64,000 nt of DNA from the NCBI GenBank assembly GCA_016617855.1, contig JAECUM010003217.1, positions 62,001 through 126,000 on the forward strand. Direction: 5' to 3'. Within the stretch, counting starts at the first letter, position 1. Each line of letters begins with the position of its first letter. Origin of the DNA: Megalonaias nervosa. Taxonomy: Eukaryota; Mollusca; Bivalvia; Unionida; Unionidae. Positions 43,391-55,848 of this stretch are shown in pieces. Under the pieces are notes generated by a model. That model was given only the letters and a program-made list of their open reading frames with translations, was not told the DNA's origin and did not search any database. The position numbers and the translations under genes were made by a program.

Positions 43391-43935
43391 CTAATTCTCC
43401 ATAATACAATCAGACTGGGGCTTATTAGACCCAACAAATGTATTGCTTTCAATACATGACAGTGGCCTTGACCTCTTAGAAATAAGAGCATTTAGGATAG
43501 GTCTATCTTGATTCTGATGCTTATATTTCAATTTGAAGCAATCAGAAATAACATGTCCTTTCTTCTTGCAATAGGTACACGTAGGAAGAGACAAGGATTT
43601 TGAATCAAGTTTATCAGAAGCTTGATTTTTAAAAGTTGTGCCAGATTGAGTTTTAGAAGGAGTCATATTAGGCTGAAATACCTTTTTACCAGTAGACTGC
43701 TGAGTGAAAGACTTGCTTACAACAGGAACTTTATGAGTTAAGAAATACTCGTCATTGGCAAGAGCAGCATTTTCCAAGGTTTCGATCTTGTGCTCTTCAA
43801 GATAAGTCTTAATATCACTAGGGACACAGTTCTTGAACTCTTCAAGTAATACAAGTTGTTCGCGACTTTCATAATCATGCTCAACTTTCTTGGCTAAGCA
43901 CCATCTCTTAAATAACTGCTCTTTTTCTCTTGCAA
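43391..43935 (-). pseudogene. gypsy gag C-terminus with CCHC zinc knuckle
   Basis: CTYCKKKGHVISDCFKLKYK gives a CX2CX4HX4C knuckle near 43560. Upstream gag sequence is cut short by the deletion that joins it to the LTR remnant near 43935. Confidence 0.75.
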
Positions 43936-44149
43936 AATCGGAACCAAAAGGTCAAGAACTAGGTTAACTAAAAATATACCTGAGCAATAGACTGTGTGTT
44001 TATCAGATCAAAACAGAAAACTGAATTTTCTGAAAACAAAATCAAATCCAGTGAATAAAGTCATTACAATAACAAGTAATGAAAATAAAAATAAAAGAGA
44101 ATTTAAAACTAACACACAAGCAATTAAATTACATATCTGTAACAGCGTT

Positions 44150-45960
44150 AATACTGACATGCACATGTAATAACTTCAGCACTAATATTACTGGAGAAGA
44201 AGTTGATGTGACAATGAACATTGTGAAATTCTTAAAGTATTGTTGAAAGGTTTTTAGTTATTATTTCAAATGATGTTTGTTTGGAATGAAGTAACTACTT
44301 TGAAATATATTAAGATAATAAGGTCCACCAGGAACAGTTCTGAATGAGCGTAAAATACATTTTTGGTTGTGGGCCTTCAGTTCGTTCTGTGAACAGGGTT
44401 TAGTCCTCTTGGGTTCTGAGAGATCAAGGGGAGAATGATTCTACAAATGACTTGCTCTTTTTATTCTGAGAAAGTGATTATATATAAACACAGTCTAGAA
44501 AAGAAAAATATTATTTCAAGTTAATAGACCATTTAGTTGATATTTGCAGAGAAGTTGTGTATCATACTGAAAAAGTCCTGGACAAAGGCAGTTTGTTTGA
44601 TGGTGGTAGTTGGGGGTACATGACATTCCATGGGACAAAGCAGTTTTGACTCGAACAGTAATATGACATAAACCAATACAATATATTTGTAAAACATAAT
44701 CTTTATTTCTGTACTTTCAACTCTTCGAACATGCATCAAAACTGCTCACATAACAGGAAATCAGTAATATATTCATACATTATTCCTTCAAGCACTTTCA
44801 CATCAGTGTCATTGATGCTCTACAGGTAGGTACATTGTATAATTCAGGTTAGGTACATTGTATAATTCGGGTAAGTACATTGTACAATGTACCTACTTTA
44901 ATGTTAAATTGCTGGAGGGAAAAAGTACAAAAATATTACTGATTTTCTGTTGAACTGTAAAGAAATGTTCCAGATACACACACAAGTGTATAAGAGATAA
45001 ATTCATGTCTGTTTTAGATAGGTAATGATCTAAAATTGACTATTTAAATTACTTTGTAAATACCTATGAACGATCTACAGTTATGTGCATCCACTGTGTA
45101 TTTACATTGGGTAAGTTTACTGAAAGGTCAGACATTTAAAATCAGAAGTATTTCCAAATTAACACTAAAACAATATATCTATTTTGCCAATCAATTTGAC
45201 AGAACAGAATTCATGATATTAGTACATGTTGTTTATTACAGTCTATATTTAATCCTATTAGTAAATCATCATACAAGTTCAAGGCCAGAAAATGTCTCCT
45301 GGGAAAACAGGTTGTCATCACATCAGTGTAAGGTACAACTCATCCTTCTTGCATTCTTATATCTGCATAACATCCTTTCATATATACAGCAACCTTTTGT
45401 AACATAAAGTGAAGTTCATATTTTTCTTCTTTTAAAGATCACACCACTCCAAAGTGAATCACCTTCACTGATTTCCCATCCTGAAATGACAAACTTAATC
45501 AATAATACATAGGTAAAAATAGATAACGTCAAACTAAATTGATTATTGCAGTCTTTCCAACAACCCTTTGTGAAAAAGTAGAGCCAAAATAGGGATATAT
45601 ATAAAAAAAATATTAAATTTGTGTAAATTAGTAAAACATTAAAGTCTTTACTTGATGTACCTTTGTAAACTTGAACAACAGCATGCTCTTACATAGTAAC
45701 TCTCTCTTTTGTCCAGGTTACCTCTATGTTCCTCAAGTTTATGTGCCCATTTTGGTCATGACACAATGTATTTTGGTCACATAACTTCAAATAAGCACAG
45801 CAGAAACAGAAACTATAAAATGTAATTAACTGCAACTAATATGAATAATGTAATTACATCACTAATTACAACTAGGTAAATATATTTTTTATAACCAACC
45901 GCCACCAGAATAAGATATTTACTTTTGTTTCAGTTTCCAAAACTTCACCCAAAATTGACA
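44150..45960. other. no gene recognised
   Basis: AT-rich. AGGTACATTGTATAATTC/GTACATTGTACAATG repeats lie at 44825-44900. No ORF with recognisable content. Confidence 0.4.
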
Positions 45961-45962
45961 AA

Positions 45963-48900
45963 GGGGTCATCCACATATGATGTCATGCAATTTTTGCCAT
46001 TTTTTGACCCCCGCGACCCACTGTCGTCACACTTCATTACAAAAACCAGACCCCCCCATGTGACATCACAAATCTCTTACCCCCCTCCCCTTTTTTTCCC
46101 CAATTTTTTGCAATACTGAAAAGTAAATGTAAATCAGTTAACTATACAGACAAAACAACAATCTTTTATGTAAAACAGTGTTTAATTAATCAGGCTTTTA
46201 CAAGGACTGCTTGGCTAGTTAATAGTTTATAAAATTATTTTAAAAAATTTAATTTTAAACAAAAAAACAAAAATGAAATGTAAATTAAATACATCAATCA
46301 CTTCAATTCTTATTAACATTAAACTTTCAACAAATCCACAAAATTGTAAGGGTTTAAAATATGAAGTATTTGTAAATGAATTACTTCTCTTCATAATTAT
46401 CATTATCCCAAGGCAAAGTAAGGTGCTCCTCCATTGAACGAACAAGAAATCCATTTGTTTCTAGATTAACATCGTTTATTGGAAGGAATATTCCCTCCAA
46501 CTCAAGCTCCTCCTCATCAATCCAATCCACACTTTCTCCATTCACTGCATATACTAGTATGACCATCATTTCGCATTGCCTTCTAGCAGCCACTCTCATT
46601 GGTCTGATGTGCTTTGATGGAACTGCTATTTGCTTGTGAAGGACTGAGTGACTATGCAGCAGGACCAGAGAGCTGAAGTACATGTGGCATATCTTGCAAT
46701 ATCTTGCACATCTTTCTCTCATTCAGCACAGACTGAAGTGAAAGGCAATAAAGATTATTGGGAATTGTCCAAAATGTGTTTGCTGACCGAGGTAGAATGT
46801 CTTCCGTTTTGAGACTTGAGTTGCAAACAAGGATGGAAATTTGTGGAAGGCTCCATCTGTTGCTTGTTCTGGAACTTTAAGTCCTTCACATGTTTGAACG
46901 AGGGGTAAAGGAGGAGGAAGATATCTGTCTTTTATCATGCTGAAGTATGAGCTTTGTGCTTTTGAACAGCACATGTTGTCATCACACTTCACAATTTGAT
47001 GCAAGTATTGGCTTGAATGGGCATGGGTGTTACACCAGTTTTGATCTCTACACAACATATCCTGTTCCATGAGCTCTGAATTTAATGGATCCTTATACTC
47101 GGCAATGGTTGGGTAATTGTCTATAGTCAACTGTGACCATATTTCAGCCAACGTTTTCCTGGCAAATTCAAAGTTTTTCTTCTCTAACTCAATGTCAATT
47201 GTCTTACCTCATTCATCTAAATGGCTACCATAGTTGTCATGAGGTAATATTAATCCACTCAGTTCCCTGCTCGGTGGCGCCATCTTTTTCTCCACTCTGT
47301 TTGAGGAACTTCGTCCCAGAGCATTTGTTGCAACAAAGATCATCTTTCAATGGTGGATAGCAACTTTAATGACTTTTTGATACCATGGGTTTTCATCTGG
47401 CCCACCATCAACAGTAAACATGAGAATTGGCTTGACCAATTTATCAATACCAGTCCTGGTTATGGTATCAAACTCTGTCAGACACAGCAACTTTTCAAAG
47501 TCAAATCCATGGCTGAGTGCTGTAGATGCAGTGTTTTCCAGATTGGATGGCTATAAACTTTGGGCCAGAAAAGCCAACAGTGTCTCTGTTTCCAAGACCG
47601 TTGTGATGGATCTCAATGCCGGCATACACCGAGGGTATAAGCTTGTGCCAGGCAGCAACTACCCAGTCATGGTCAAGAAGGCTTACTTTATACTCAACGC
47701 GCATTAGCAGTGGACTCTGCTTATTGGCAGTGATCAGACCAATTGGGACGCGACATTTATCGTCCTGGCTGATAAAACAAACCTCATCCAGTCCAAGCAT
47801 GTGAGTTCTTCCAAATGTCTTATTGTAGCTGTGCAAAACTGGCCATCAATATGTTTAGTGTGATAATCATTTTGCACTCTAACTTTACTGGGACAGTGGT
47901 TATATGACACTTACCTTCTGACGACAAACTACGCTTAGGAAGTAGACGAAGATATAGTCCACTTCGACTTATACTGAAGCCATCTTTTTTTAAATGCTCT
48001 GTTAATTGATCTAAGGTTTTGATACTTCTGCAGACTTCAAACTGTCTTTTTTCATGAGAAGTTGAACCATGCATTATGATATCCAGTATAGTTTGCAAAA
48101 GCAACGGTTGTTCATCGTCAATTTTTGGTTGACCACATCTGGCCCTGATATTCAGTTTTGTGCACAGTTCAGGATTATCTTCCAGTAGAGAATTCAGTTT
48201 TGATGGGTTTAATCTCTTGCTTTCTGAGATCTTCTTTGATCATCAATCTTCCTCTTTGGTTTCTTTTCCAACTCAGTTTTTCTTTATTGTTTATCTTTTA
48301 ACTCAAAGTTCTGCTCATTTGAAAGTAGTCCTTGTTTCAGTCGATTATACAAACCAACGAGGTCAGAATTTATGACATCAATTTGGGACTTCAAATGTAA
48401 TTGAGCAGTAGCATTTCTCAGAGTAGCCAAATGGCTGGTAGAAGGCAATGTTTCAGAAGTAATGATATTCAAGACATCAGTAGGTTGTTCATTAGACTCT
48501 AAATTATCCTGATTAGAAACTTATTTTGAAACTGATGGTGCTTGTTTTGTCCAAAAGTTAAAAAGTGATCCTTTTTTCATAACAGAGATCACCTTGAGCT
48601 CTTGCAACATATGGTTAACTTTTTCAGCCAAATCTGTGTCATTCTTGATACTATTCCATTTTATAATGAGTTCATCTTGGCACATCTTTTTGGTTTTTGT
48701 AGGATATGCCAGCACATAAGCATTAAATAAAGACTGATATAATTTATTTTTATCCATTGCTATGGGCTGCTGAAAAGTCATGAAAATTAAAACTAATGTA
48801 ACACTGGACACCTTAAGTTGAATGGTTTCAATAGCGTAAATGTTACTAGTACCGCACGATGGCCCAGTCCTCAAAGTTCTTCGCTCACCTCATCCTGTCT

Positions 48901-49671
48901 TTTTTAGACTGCTTTTTTTTTTTAATGTCTTCAAGTTTCAAAGACTCTTTGTACTAGTAGGATTGTTTATAATCTAGCACTTCAGTGGTGTCAACAAAAC
49001 ATTTTCAATAAAAAGAAAGAAAGAAAAAGCTAACATTTGATATGTTTATTCCCTTTAATGTGCAGTGTCTTCGCGCGACACAGGACCCAACCTTGGCGCT
49101 ACTGAACTAATTACATTTGTCGTTTTTTTCACATAAAAAATATTAAAAGATTAAAAGTTCACCGCGGACTGAATACCGTCTTTCAACTTGCTAAACTCGT
49201 ATGTCTTTGATTTCGTCTGACTGTTGTCAGGATGATGATGACTTGTTAGCCTATTATTTTATTTTTTAAAATCTAAGTTTAATCACCAGTAGGCCTGCAG
49301 TTGATTTAGTATACATTTTGTTTTTAAAGTGTGTATTACATTATATTAAAAAAAGAATTACAAAATTAAAAAAAACCCAAGAGTTTAAACCAGATAAAGG
49401 TTGTAACAATTACCCAATATTTCATCTGTTATAACAATATTAATAATAAGTCGTCCACGAGAGAGTTGTTATCTATTGTGGATAAAAATGAACTTAGGAT
49501 GTAGGTCACAAAATCTTTTTTGTTCTGGCATTATTTTTGAAGACGCGTTCCACACTCATATTTATTGTGACATCACATTTCTTCAACTCCCCCCCCTCTT
49601 CCCCCCTCGTCACACATTGTCAAAAAATTGACACCCCCCCACACTGCGTGACATCATATGTGAACAAGCCC
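45963..49671 (-). mobile_element. 3.7-kb DDE DNA transposon with GGG...CCC termini
   Basis: Terminal inverted repeats: left GGGGTCATCCACATATGATG, right (reverse complement) GGGCTTGTTCACATATGATG, both continuing with TCAYGC. Both ends then contain runs of C/G and a GTGTGACGA/GTCGTCACAC word in inverted arrangement. AAA flanks both ends (45960-45962, 49672-49674), a possible 3-bp duplication. A single decayed transposase gene lies on the minus strand. I do not assign a superfamily. Confidence 0.75.
46381..48874 (-). pseudogene. DDE-type transposase with C-terminal C2H2 finger
   Basis: Minus-strand gene in pieces: an N-terminal helical region from about 48757 (MDKNKLYQSLFNAYVLAYPT), SRSGLYLRLLPKRS near 47950, DEVCFISQDDKCRVPIG (candidate catalytic Asp) near 47790, DWVVAAWHKLIPSVYAG, TVDGGPDENPWYQKV near 47390 (second candidate Asp), SGLILPHDNYGSHLDE-like near 47250, then LAEIWSQLTIDNYPTIAEY to 46723, and a C-terminal finger CKICHMYFSSLVLLHSH with acidic tail ending at 46381. 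Several stops and shifts. This protein family is widespread in metazoan repeats; its formal superfamily name is uncertain to me. Confidence 0.7.
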
Positions 49672-50289
49672 AAAGTACAAATGATTTACATTCAGTTTTG
49701 AACTGTCCCCATAAACATGTAGTTGATAAAGCTGAGTTACCGACCCATGACAGTAGTGACCATTAAGGTTTGAGACCACTATTATATAATGAAGACATCT
49801 GTGAATATATTCTCGTATATTTATTGGGGCTTTCTCAAAATATCTTGACAATGTTTTGGACTCAATTTTTACTGATGTTTTAGAAACTAAACAAAAATCC
49901 ATTGCTTGTTCTATTGGGAGTTGATTAAATATTTGTGCCTATTTGTAATTACAATAATGAAATCCAGGCATTTGTATCAGTTTTAATTAATTACAATGTA
50001 TAAATTCTGCTCTGCTCATTTTACCAAAAGAAGCACACAAACCTCATACACCCAGTTCCACATCAGAGAGGTCATACCTGAATTAGCTTCAATATGGCCA
50101 TTCATGCATTATGTAATTGATTTTCAACGTTAGATTGAAAAAAACTTAGGGTAAGTAAGGGTCATGTTGAAAAACACAGGAAAAAATGGGGAGTCTGACA
50201 AAACAGTTGGAAAAATTTGGGGCCTCTGGAAAGACTGTACCTATCACCGGGGACCTGAAATGTCCCTAAGCTTTTTAATTATCAGACAC

Positions 50290-50545
50290 TTTATATAAGT
50301 AAATGCGTGGGACAATTTATATAAGTAAGTGACAGAGGGACAATTTATATAAGTAAGTGACAGAGGGACAATTTATATAAGTAAGTGACAGTGGGACACT
50401 ATAAGTAAATGATTGGGACAGTTTATATAAGTAAATGTCAATATGACTTTATATAAGTAAATGACAATGGGACAATTTATATAAGTAAATGACAGTGGGA
50501 CAATTTACATGAACAAATAATAGTGGGACAGTTCAGTGAAGCAAA
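50290..50545 (+). repeat. minisatellite of about 27 bp units
   Basis: About nine units of GGGACAATTTATATAAGTAA followed by RTGACAG. Each unit contains TATATAAG. Units vary by small deletions. No gene is associated. Confidence 0.9.
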
Positions 50546-51000
50546 TGACAGTGGGGTAACATGATCACATGTACTGATAAGAAAATTAATTTCAAAAGAT
50601 ATGAAGCATGCAAATTTTGAATATATACCAAAGTTCTAATGAACATGAGCTGAAGTCACCTGATACAAAATCCAAGAATTCATCCTCATTTTCTGATAAT
50701 GTCTGAAAATCCTCCATAACTGGTAAATCGTCATGGTCAAGTCATCTTAAATATCGTCTGACTTCCTTTCCTTGGCTTTACGGTCAAATGCATATGCTTA
50801 GAGACTGAGCTTGAGCTTTGTAAGTAACACTTTGATTATACAATTTGTGAAATCTATTCAGGGTTGCAACTGAACAATATCATTTGTGTGGTAAGATCCA
50901 ATAACCACCCTCTGTTACTTCCCACTGTACTACACTCAAGACTCAAGCACAAAGTTGTCACTTAGGAAAACAAGTTATGAGATTAAGGTCAATTATTTAA
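50546..51000. other. no confirmed gene
   Basis: On the minus strand 50690-50650 reads as acidic coding-like sequence (MEDFQTLSENEDEFLDFVS) before a possible GT donor, but no partner exon is found. Otherwise unannotated. Confidence 0.25.
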
Positions 51001-51266
51001 AGGAATAGGGAACGTACATGTTGGTTTATTATTATTTGACTGCCTGTCTTGCAAAATTGTGTTTTATCCTATTCCCGTACACCGTTCTTAGGCCCTTTAG
51101 TTACTACAAGGAAATATTTAGGTTATCCGCGCAAGTGCCTTGAGAGATAATTAGATACGTATCACGTGGCCAGTAGTGACATCATAGGATCTATAGCTAC
51201 CACCCAAGCGAGCTTACTACGAAGATTGCCAGCGTGATTCAAATAATTTCTTTTCCTTTTCGCATC

Positions 51267-52838
51267 ATGGAAAATTGCGAGAATGATTTCCCTGACTTCT
51301 CTGTAAGTGTGAACATATTTACTGTATCAGTTTGAGGCACTTTTTAACACTAACAATGAAGAGGGTAGTGATGCCACGGCGTCAGGTTCTTCGAATGATG
51401 AGGATATTTTGCTGAGTGAAGAAGGACGACTCGAGAACACACAATGGTTTGTATCGATTTATCGCATGCATTTCATATAAAAAAATGAGCAACTGGCACG
51501 TTACATTTCCTTAAAAGAAACTGGAACGTTGCCAACTCCTGTGTATAAATCATATGTTTTGGTGGACCCAAATTTCGATAATCCTCCCTTAATTGCCTGA
51601 AACTTTTAAAATATACCCAATACTGCCCGTTATCAAAGTAGATGCTTGTAAGCTGTATTCTAGTGTTTATATCTTGCTAAATAAAACATTTTCCATATTA
51701 AGTAGCAAAGTTTTCATAATTTTTAAAAGCAATGAGAGCCACATGTACATTTTGTAAAATTAGAATTGTTGCATTGTTTCAGAGCACTGATTCTAGTGGA
51801 AATAATGAAATAATGTACACTGTAATCACAGACTTTTGTTGTTCATTATTTTAAGATTCAACTACATTTACTCCTTGAAGTATGTATTTTTTTTTCAAAT
51901 AAACAATAAAAGCCCACTCAGAATACAGGACTGTGATAATGAATGTCAGTACACACCAAAGATGAACTCCTTGTGTAATCTATTAACACAATAATCACAG
52001 GTCAAAAGTTATTATAAGTTCCACTGAATATTAACATATTAAATACAATTCTGCTCATAATATCACATTGACTAGATAATGCTTACTCTAAACTTTGAAA
52101 GGCAACATATTGAGAACTAATGTTGTTTTGTCAAACTTTATTTCAGTTGCTGAATCAATGTGCTATTTCTAATCCGCATCTTTCCTTTTCAATGCTTAAA
52201 AAATGTTGAAAGTGATTTTTAAACATTCATGAATGGTCAAAATTATGTTGTGCCCTTTCCTTACAGGTGTGATTGTGGATATTGCCAAATGATGAACTCT
52301 GCAATTGAGTGCTGATGCTGTGAAGAGGTGGAGGTAATTGAGAAAAATAAGGGTGACCTGACATGTATAATCCTCCATGAAAGTTTCATTGCAAATTGCT
52401 TAAACAGACACATGCTGGAAGTATCCCTGTATGAATACCTTGAACATCATGGACCTTTGGATGATAATGAGCCAATTCATGAGTAATTTTTCTGTTCTTA
52501 TACAAATTTCTTCAAAATTACTGTTGATATACAATCAGATTTTCCTACACTTGGACAATGTTTGGAACACATTTTACAAAACAAACTATATGCAAGATTT
52601 TCATACTTTAAAGTGTTTTTAGCTTACAACTCATGGAGACAACATTTTTGCAGAGGGATGCATTCCATTATGATGTTCAAACTATGATGGTCTTGAACTT
52701 ATGAAAAGAATGCAGTTTTTAAGAACAAAATGTAGCTTTCTCTTTTAAAGACTTTACCTTTTTTTCTTGTCTTTTCTTTGGGCTGATATCTAAACTTATT
52801 TTACACTATACAGCTTGGATTGTGCTCATGTGCCATTA

Positions 52839-52897
<59 letters not shown>

Positions 52898-53410
52898 TGC
52901 TTGTTTTGAGAAAGGAATACCAGGTTTGTTATAAACTGTAATAATTACTATGATGTTGCAATCATCACAAAAAACATGTTTTTGCTTATCAACTAGCTTT
53001 AATGAGTCTTCAAAAACACAATGTACCTGAAATAAATAGAACAATTTTATAATGATATGGGTCATTTCACATGTATGATGTCTTGTATCAAATCTATAAG
53101 TATTCACTGAAGATTAATAATTTTATAAAAATAAACATATCAAAAGTAATTCACCCTAAGTACTAAAAGTACAACTTAGCAAGATTTGCCAAAGAAGAAC
53201 TATCTAAGTCTTGTTTCGATTTACTCTTACATGCATTCTTTATTTATTTTCAGAACATACAGACATATAGCATATCGGTGTTTTGTCACATGGATTTGGC
53301 ATCAGCTAGGCAGACATAGGCATAAAGTTCTTCCATCCTGTGTGGTTTCAAAAATCAGAGAATCATTTCCCTCAGAGGAGTATGTTGGCTTCAAATATTC
53401 TACACCATAA
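51267..53410 (+). pseudogene. P2RX7 cytoplasmic-domain-like zinc protein carried by the transposon
   Basis: Four exons with GT-AG borders and consistent phases: 51267-51302 (MENCENDFPDFS), 51331-51446 (acidic, ends ENTQW), 52267-52482 and 53254-53410. The domain is the Cys-rich C-terminal 'ballast' type of P2X7 receptors without the channel: WCDCGYCQMM, IEC-stop-CCEEVE, CIILHESFIANCLNRHMLE, then HIAYRCFVTWIWHQLGR, VLPSCVVSKIRESFPSEEY and a terminal FKYSTP. In P2X7 this region binds zinc and nucleotide. The only defect seen is an in-frame TGA at 52313-52315 between two cysteine codons. Stand-alone copies of this domain are abundant in invertebrate genomes. Gene status depends on that TGA. Confidence 0.8.
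52841..52893 (+). repeat. (AT)n microsatellite
   Basis: About 25 AT units in the last intron of the P2RX7-like gene. Confidence 0.95.
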
Positions 53411-53473
53411 AAATTCTAGGATTTCAAAAGGCATGATTTGTGCTTTTTTATGACTTCATGTTTTGAAAACTGG

Positions 53474-55016
53474 TTATATGATGCTGAGAGTGGTGGTGGA
53501 TACTGAGATGTCCCCTTTCATGACCATGTATGCTTCTGTGGATGTAGGCAATTCCTGCCTCAAGTCCAGCAACACCTGCTTCAGGAGTGCAGTGTAACCT
53601 TAAAGAATAAAAATGCACCAAGATATGAATTCGATAAACTTTTTTAATTTTGAACTATTACATTTTCATAATGATAGAGTAACCTGTGTCCCAACATTAT
53701 GAACTATAATAAAATTTATTCCATGAGCTATAAATGTTTTTAATTATTTAGAGACTACTTTATTTCTTCTAATCACTTGCAAGGCCAGATTACCCATTAA
53801 GCACACTAAGCACATGCTTATTAGGGCACCAGTCTAACAGGGGAACCAGAAAAAAATTCAAATTAAGTGTTGATGATGAAATTAATGAATTATATATGAC
53901 TATTTCAATCTGCATGTATGAGTATTTTGATTTATTTTTGTTTTTAGCTTTTAATAGTGTTTTTTTTTTTTAATTTCACATTTTGTAGGCGGGGTTATCA
54001 TATTTTCAGTGCTTAGGGCCCTAGAAGGCCTCAATCCAGCACTGATTACTTGTTTACACTGGACATTACATTTATACATTAAAATGGCTATTGTCAATGT
54101 ACAATTGACATCAATCATCCCCGAGAAATTGTGACAGAAGCTTATACACAATGACTTTGGTATAGAAAAGGAGGATAAAACACATAACAGATATGCCACC
54201 AACATATTTAGTCAAAATCTTACCAAAGGTTGGGTCTACTTTGCAGGGCTTTACAACAGCCTCTGTCCCTTTCTTGCTTTTTGGATAAACAACTCTCCAC
54301 CGCTCCTGGCCACTGCATGTGCATTGTTTGAATTTTCTTTATAGTGCGCAGCTAGATGCAACCTGAAGAAATAAAAGCAAAAAAAAAAAAAAATGCAATC
54401 AGAATAAAATGGTCAGTGATTCTTGCTACTTACTGAGCTGGTTTTACAGTTAGGGTAGGCAGGTAGGGTTTTTTCAATTTATTTTGTTAAACATTATATA
54501 TAGAATATAATGATTAATATCTAATATATTAAGTGTTTCAAAGTACTGGGCAAAACTAGCTCAATTTCTTGCAATAATCAATTTCTGCGACAGCTTTTTT
54601 TTTTATCATCATGGGGGGAAAAAAGTGCTAGGACCAGCCAACCGGAAACATGTTCTCATTTCTGCCTAATCTAATTGCATACTAGTTACCTTGCAAGCAT
54701 GGATCCATAAAAGAAGTATGTGCTCTTGGATGTGTAGTGATTCACAACATTGTGGAACATTTCTAAGCAATAAGTTTGATGTATAGGTGATAGCTTCTGG
54801 ATGTCTCGGAGTATGTGAGGACTGCGAGTGACTTTATCCAAAAGTTTGTATGCCCTGGAGCCTAATCAAGAGAAATGATTGTGTATATGAACAAGTGTAT
54901 CAGTCTGTGCTTACAGTTTTGGTTAAATAAGATGAACATGTTTGGTTAAATCAAAGGTGTCTTGCGATTTAAGCTCTTTAGAATAAGCCCACAATATAAA
55001 TAGCACTGGGTTTCCC

Positions 55017-55059
<43 letters not shown>

Positions 55060-55848
55060 AGTTAAATGCTGTCTTTCTGCCTCCCTCTTTCATGTACCAA
55101 TTTAAAAGTTGTATACATTATCATAATGACATTCACATATGCTCTAATGACAATCATATAATGTACCTGTACTAGCTGTATGTCAAGTACTTTGTTGGCC
55201 TACAAATCCATCAAAGCCTATTTTAAATACATGTACATAATACTATTACTCTAACGTGGCATTATATACAACTCTTTCCGAGATAAATATGTTGCAGGAA
55301 TATATTGTGTACGCAACAATTCAATCGCTGCAGCACATTGGTTGGGGGTGTGATAATAATACTGGAGAGGCACGAGAATCTGAGTTGAACAAAGCTCTAT
55401 TTTATGCAGATATCATTGTTTAAATACCTCAGTTACATTATGGACACTACATTGATGGAAATTAGAGTGCATAAACGTATTTATTTACCTCTGCATTCCG
55501 CCGCATGTGATAGGCTCTTACTCGTTGCGGTTTGACAGTTGTGGTGCTGCTGGCACTTGGATCTGTCGGTAGATCTTCTCCCAGGCCAAGGGGTAGAAGA
55601 ATGTCTGGTACTGCTGTCGGCTTCAGTCTTGCCCTGGCATTTAAATACCCCAATTCTGCACGTCTTTCTGGATCAACTTCATACTGATCTTTTGAATAAT
55701 GCAGGCTGCAAAGTCTATTAGTTACCGGTTCAAAGTTCTCACGGCTACAGTAATGGATCCAAGCCTTTCGTCGGATTTTGTCTTTCGGAAATCGGAAAAA
55801 ATTACCAGTCGAATTATTGTTGCATCCAAACACAGCACAGTGGGGCAT
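53474..55848 (-). pseudogene. THAP-domain transposase-like gene, core missing (Kolobok-like)
   Basis: Minus-strand exons: 55848-55489 with a THAP zinc finger (MPHCAVFGCNNNSTG, FFRFPKD, NRLCSLHY, KPTAVPDILL), 54861-54690 (SRAYKLLDKVTRSPHILRD, then SPIHQTYCLEMFHNVVNHY), 54362-54224 (LHLAAHYKENSNNAHAV, WRVVYPKSKKG) and 53598-53474 (YTALLKQVLLDLRQELP, stop TAA). Splice sites are good, but the first exon ends in phase 0 while the second needs phase 1, so at least one exon, presumably the DDE core, is absent or hidden in the 55488-54862 intron. The third exon has a one-base shift near GARSG/ERW. The THAP finger would bind transposon ends. Confidence 0.75.
55020..55056 (+). repeat. (AT)n microsatellite
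   Basis: About 18 AT units in the first intron of the THAP gene. Confidence 0.95.

Larger units (their letters stand above)
39136..44144 (-). mobile_element. Ty3/gypsy LTR retrotransposon, Gmr1-like domain order
   Basis: Ends are TGTTACA...TGTAACA, flanked by a 4-bp duplication GCGT at 39132-39135 and 44145-44148. The 3' LTR (39136-40333, left) is complete but carries a SINE; the 5' LTR (43937-44144, right) keeps only its last 208 bp, joined directly to gag. The polypurine tract reads GGGGGGAAAG on the minus strand next to 40334. Internal order on the minus strand is gag zinc knuckle, protease region, integrase, reverse transcriptase, RNase H. Integrase ahead of RT is the hallmark of Gmr1-type elements. 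Confidence 0.88.

Noticed and set aside
45066..45407. 113-codon plus-strand ORF
   Set aside because: Hydrophobic, AT-driven composition with no domain or splice context.
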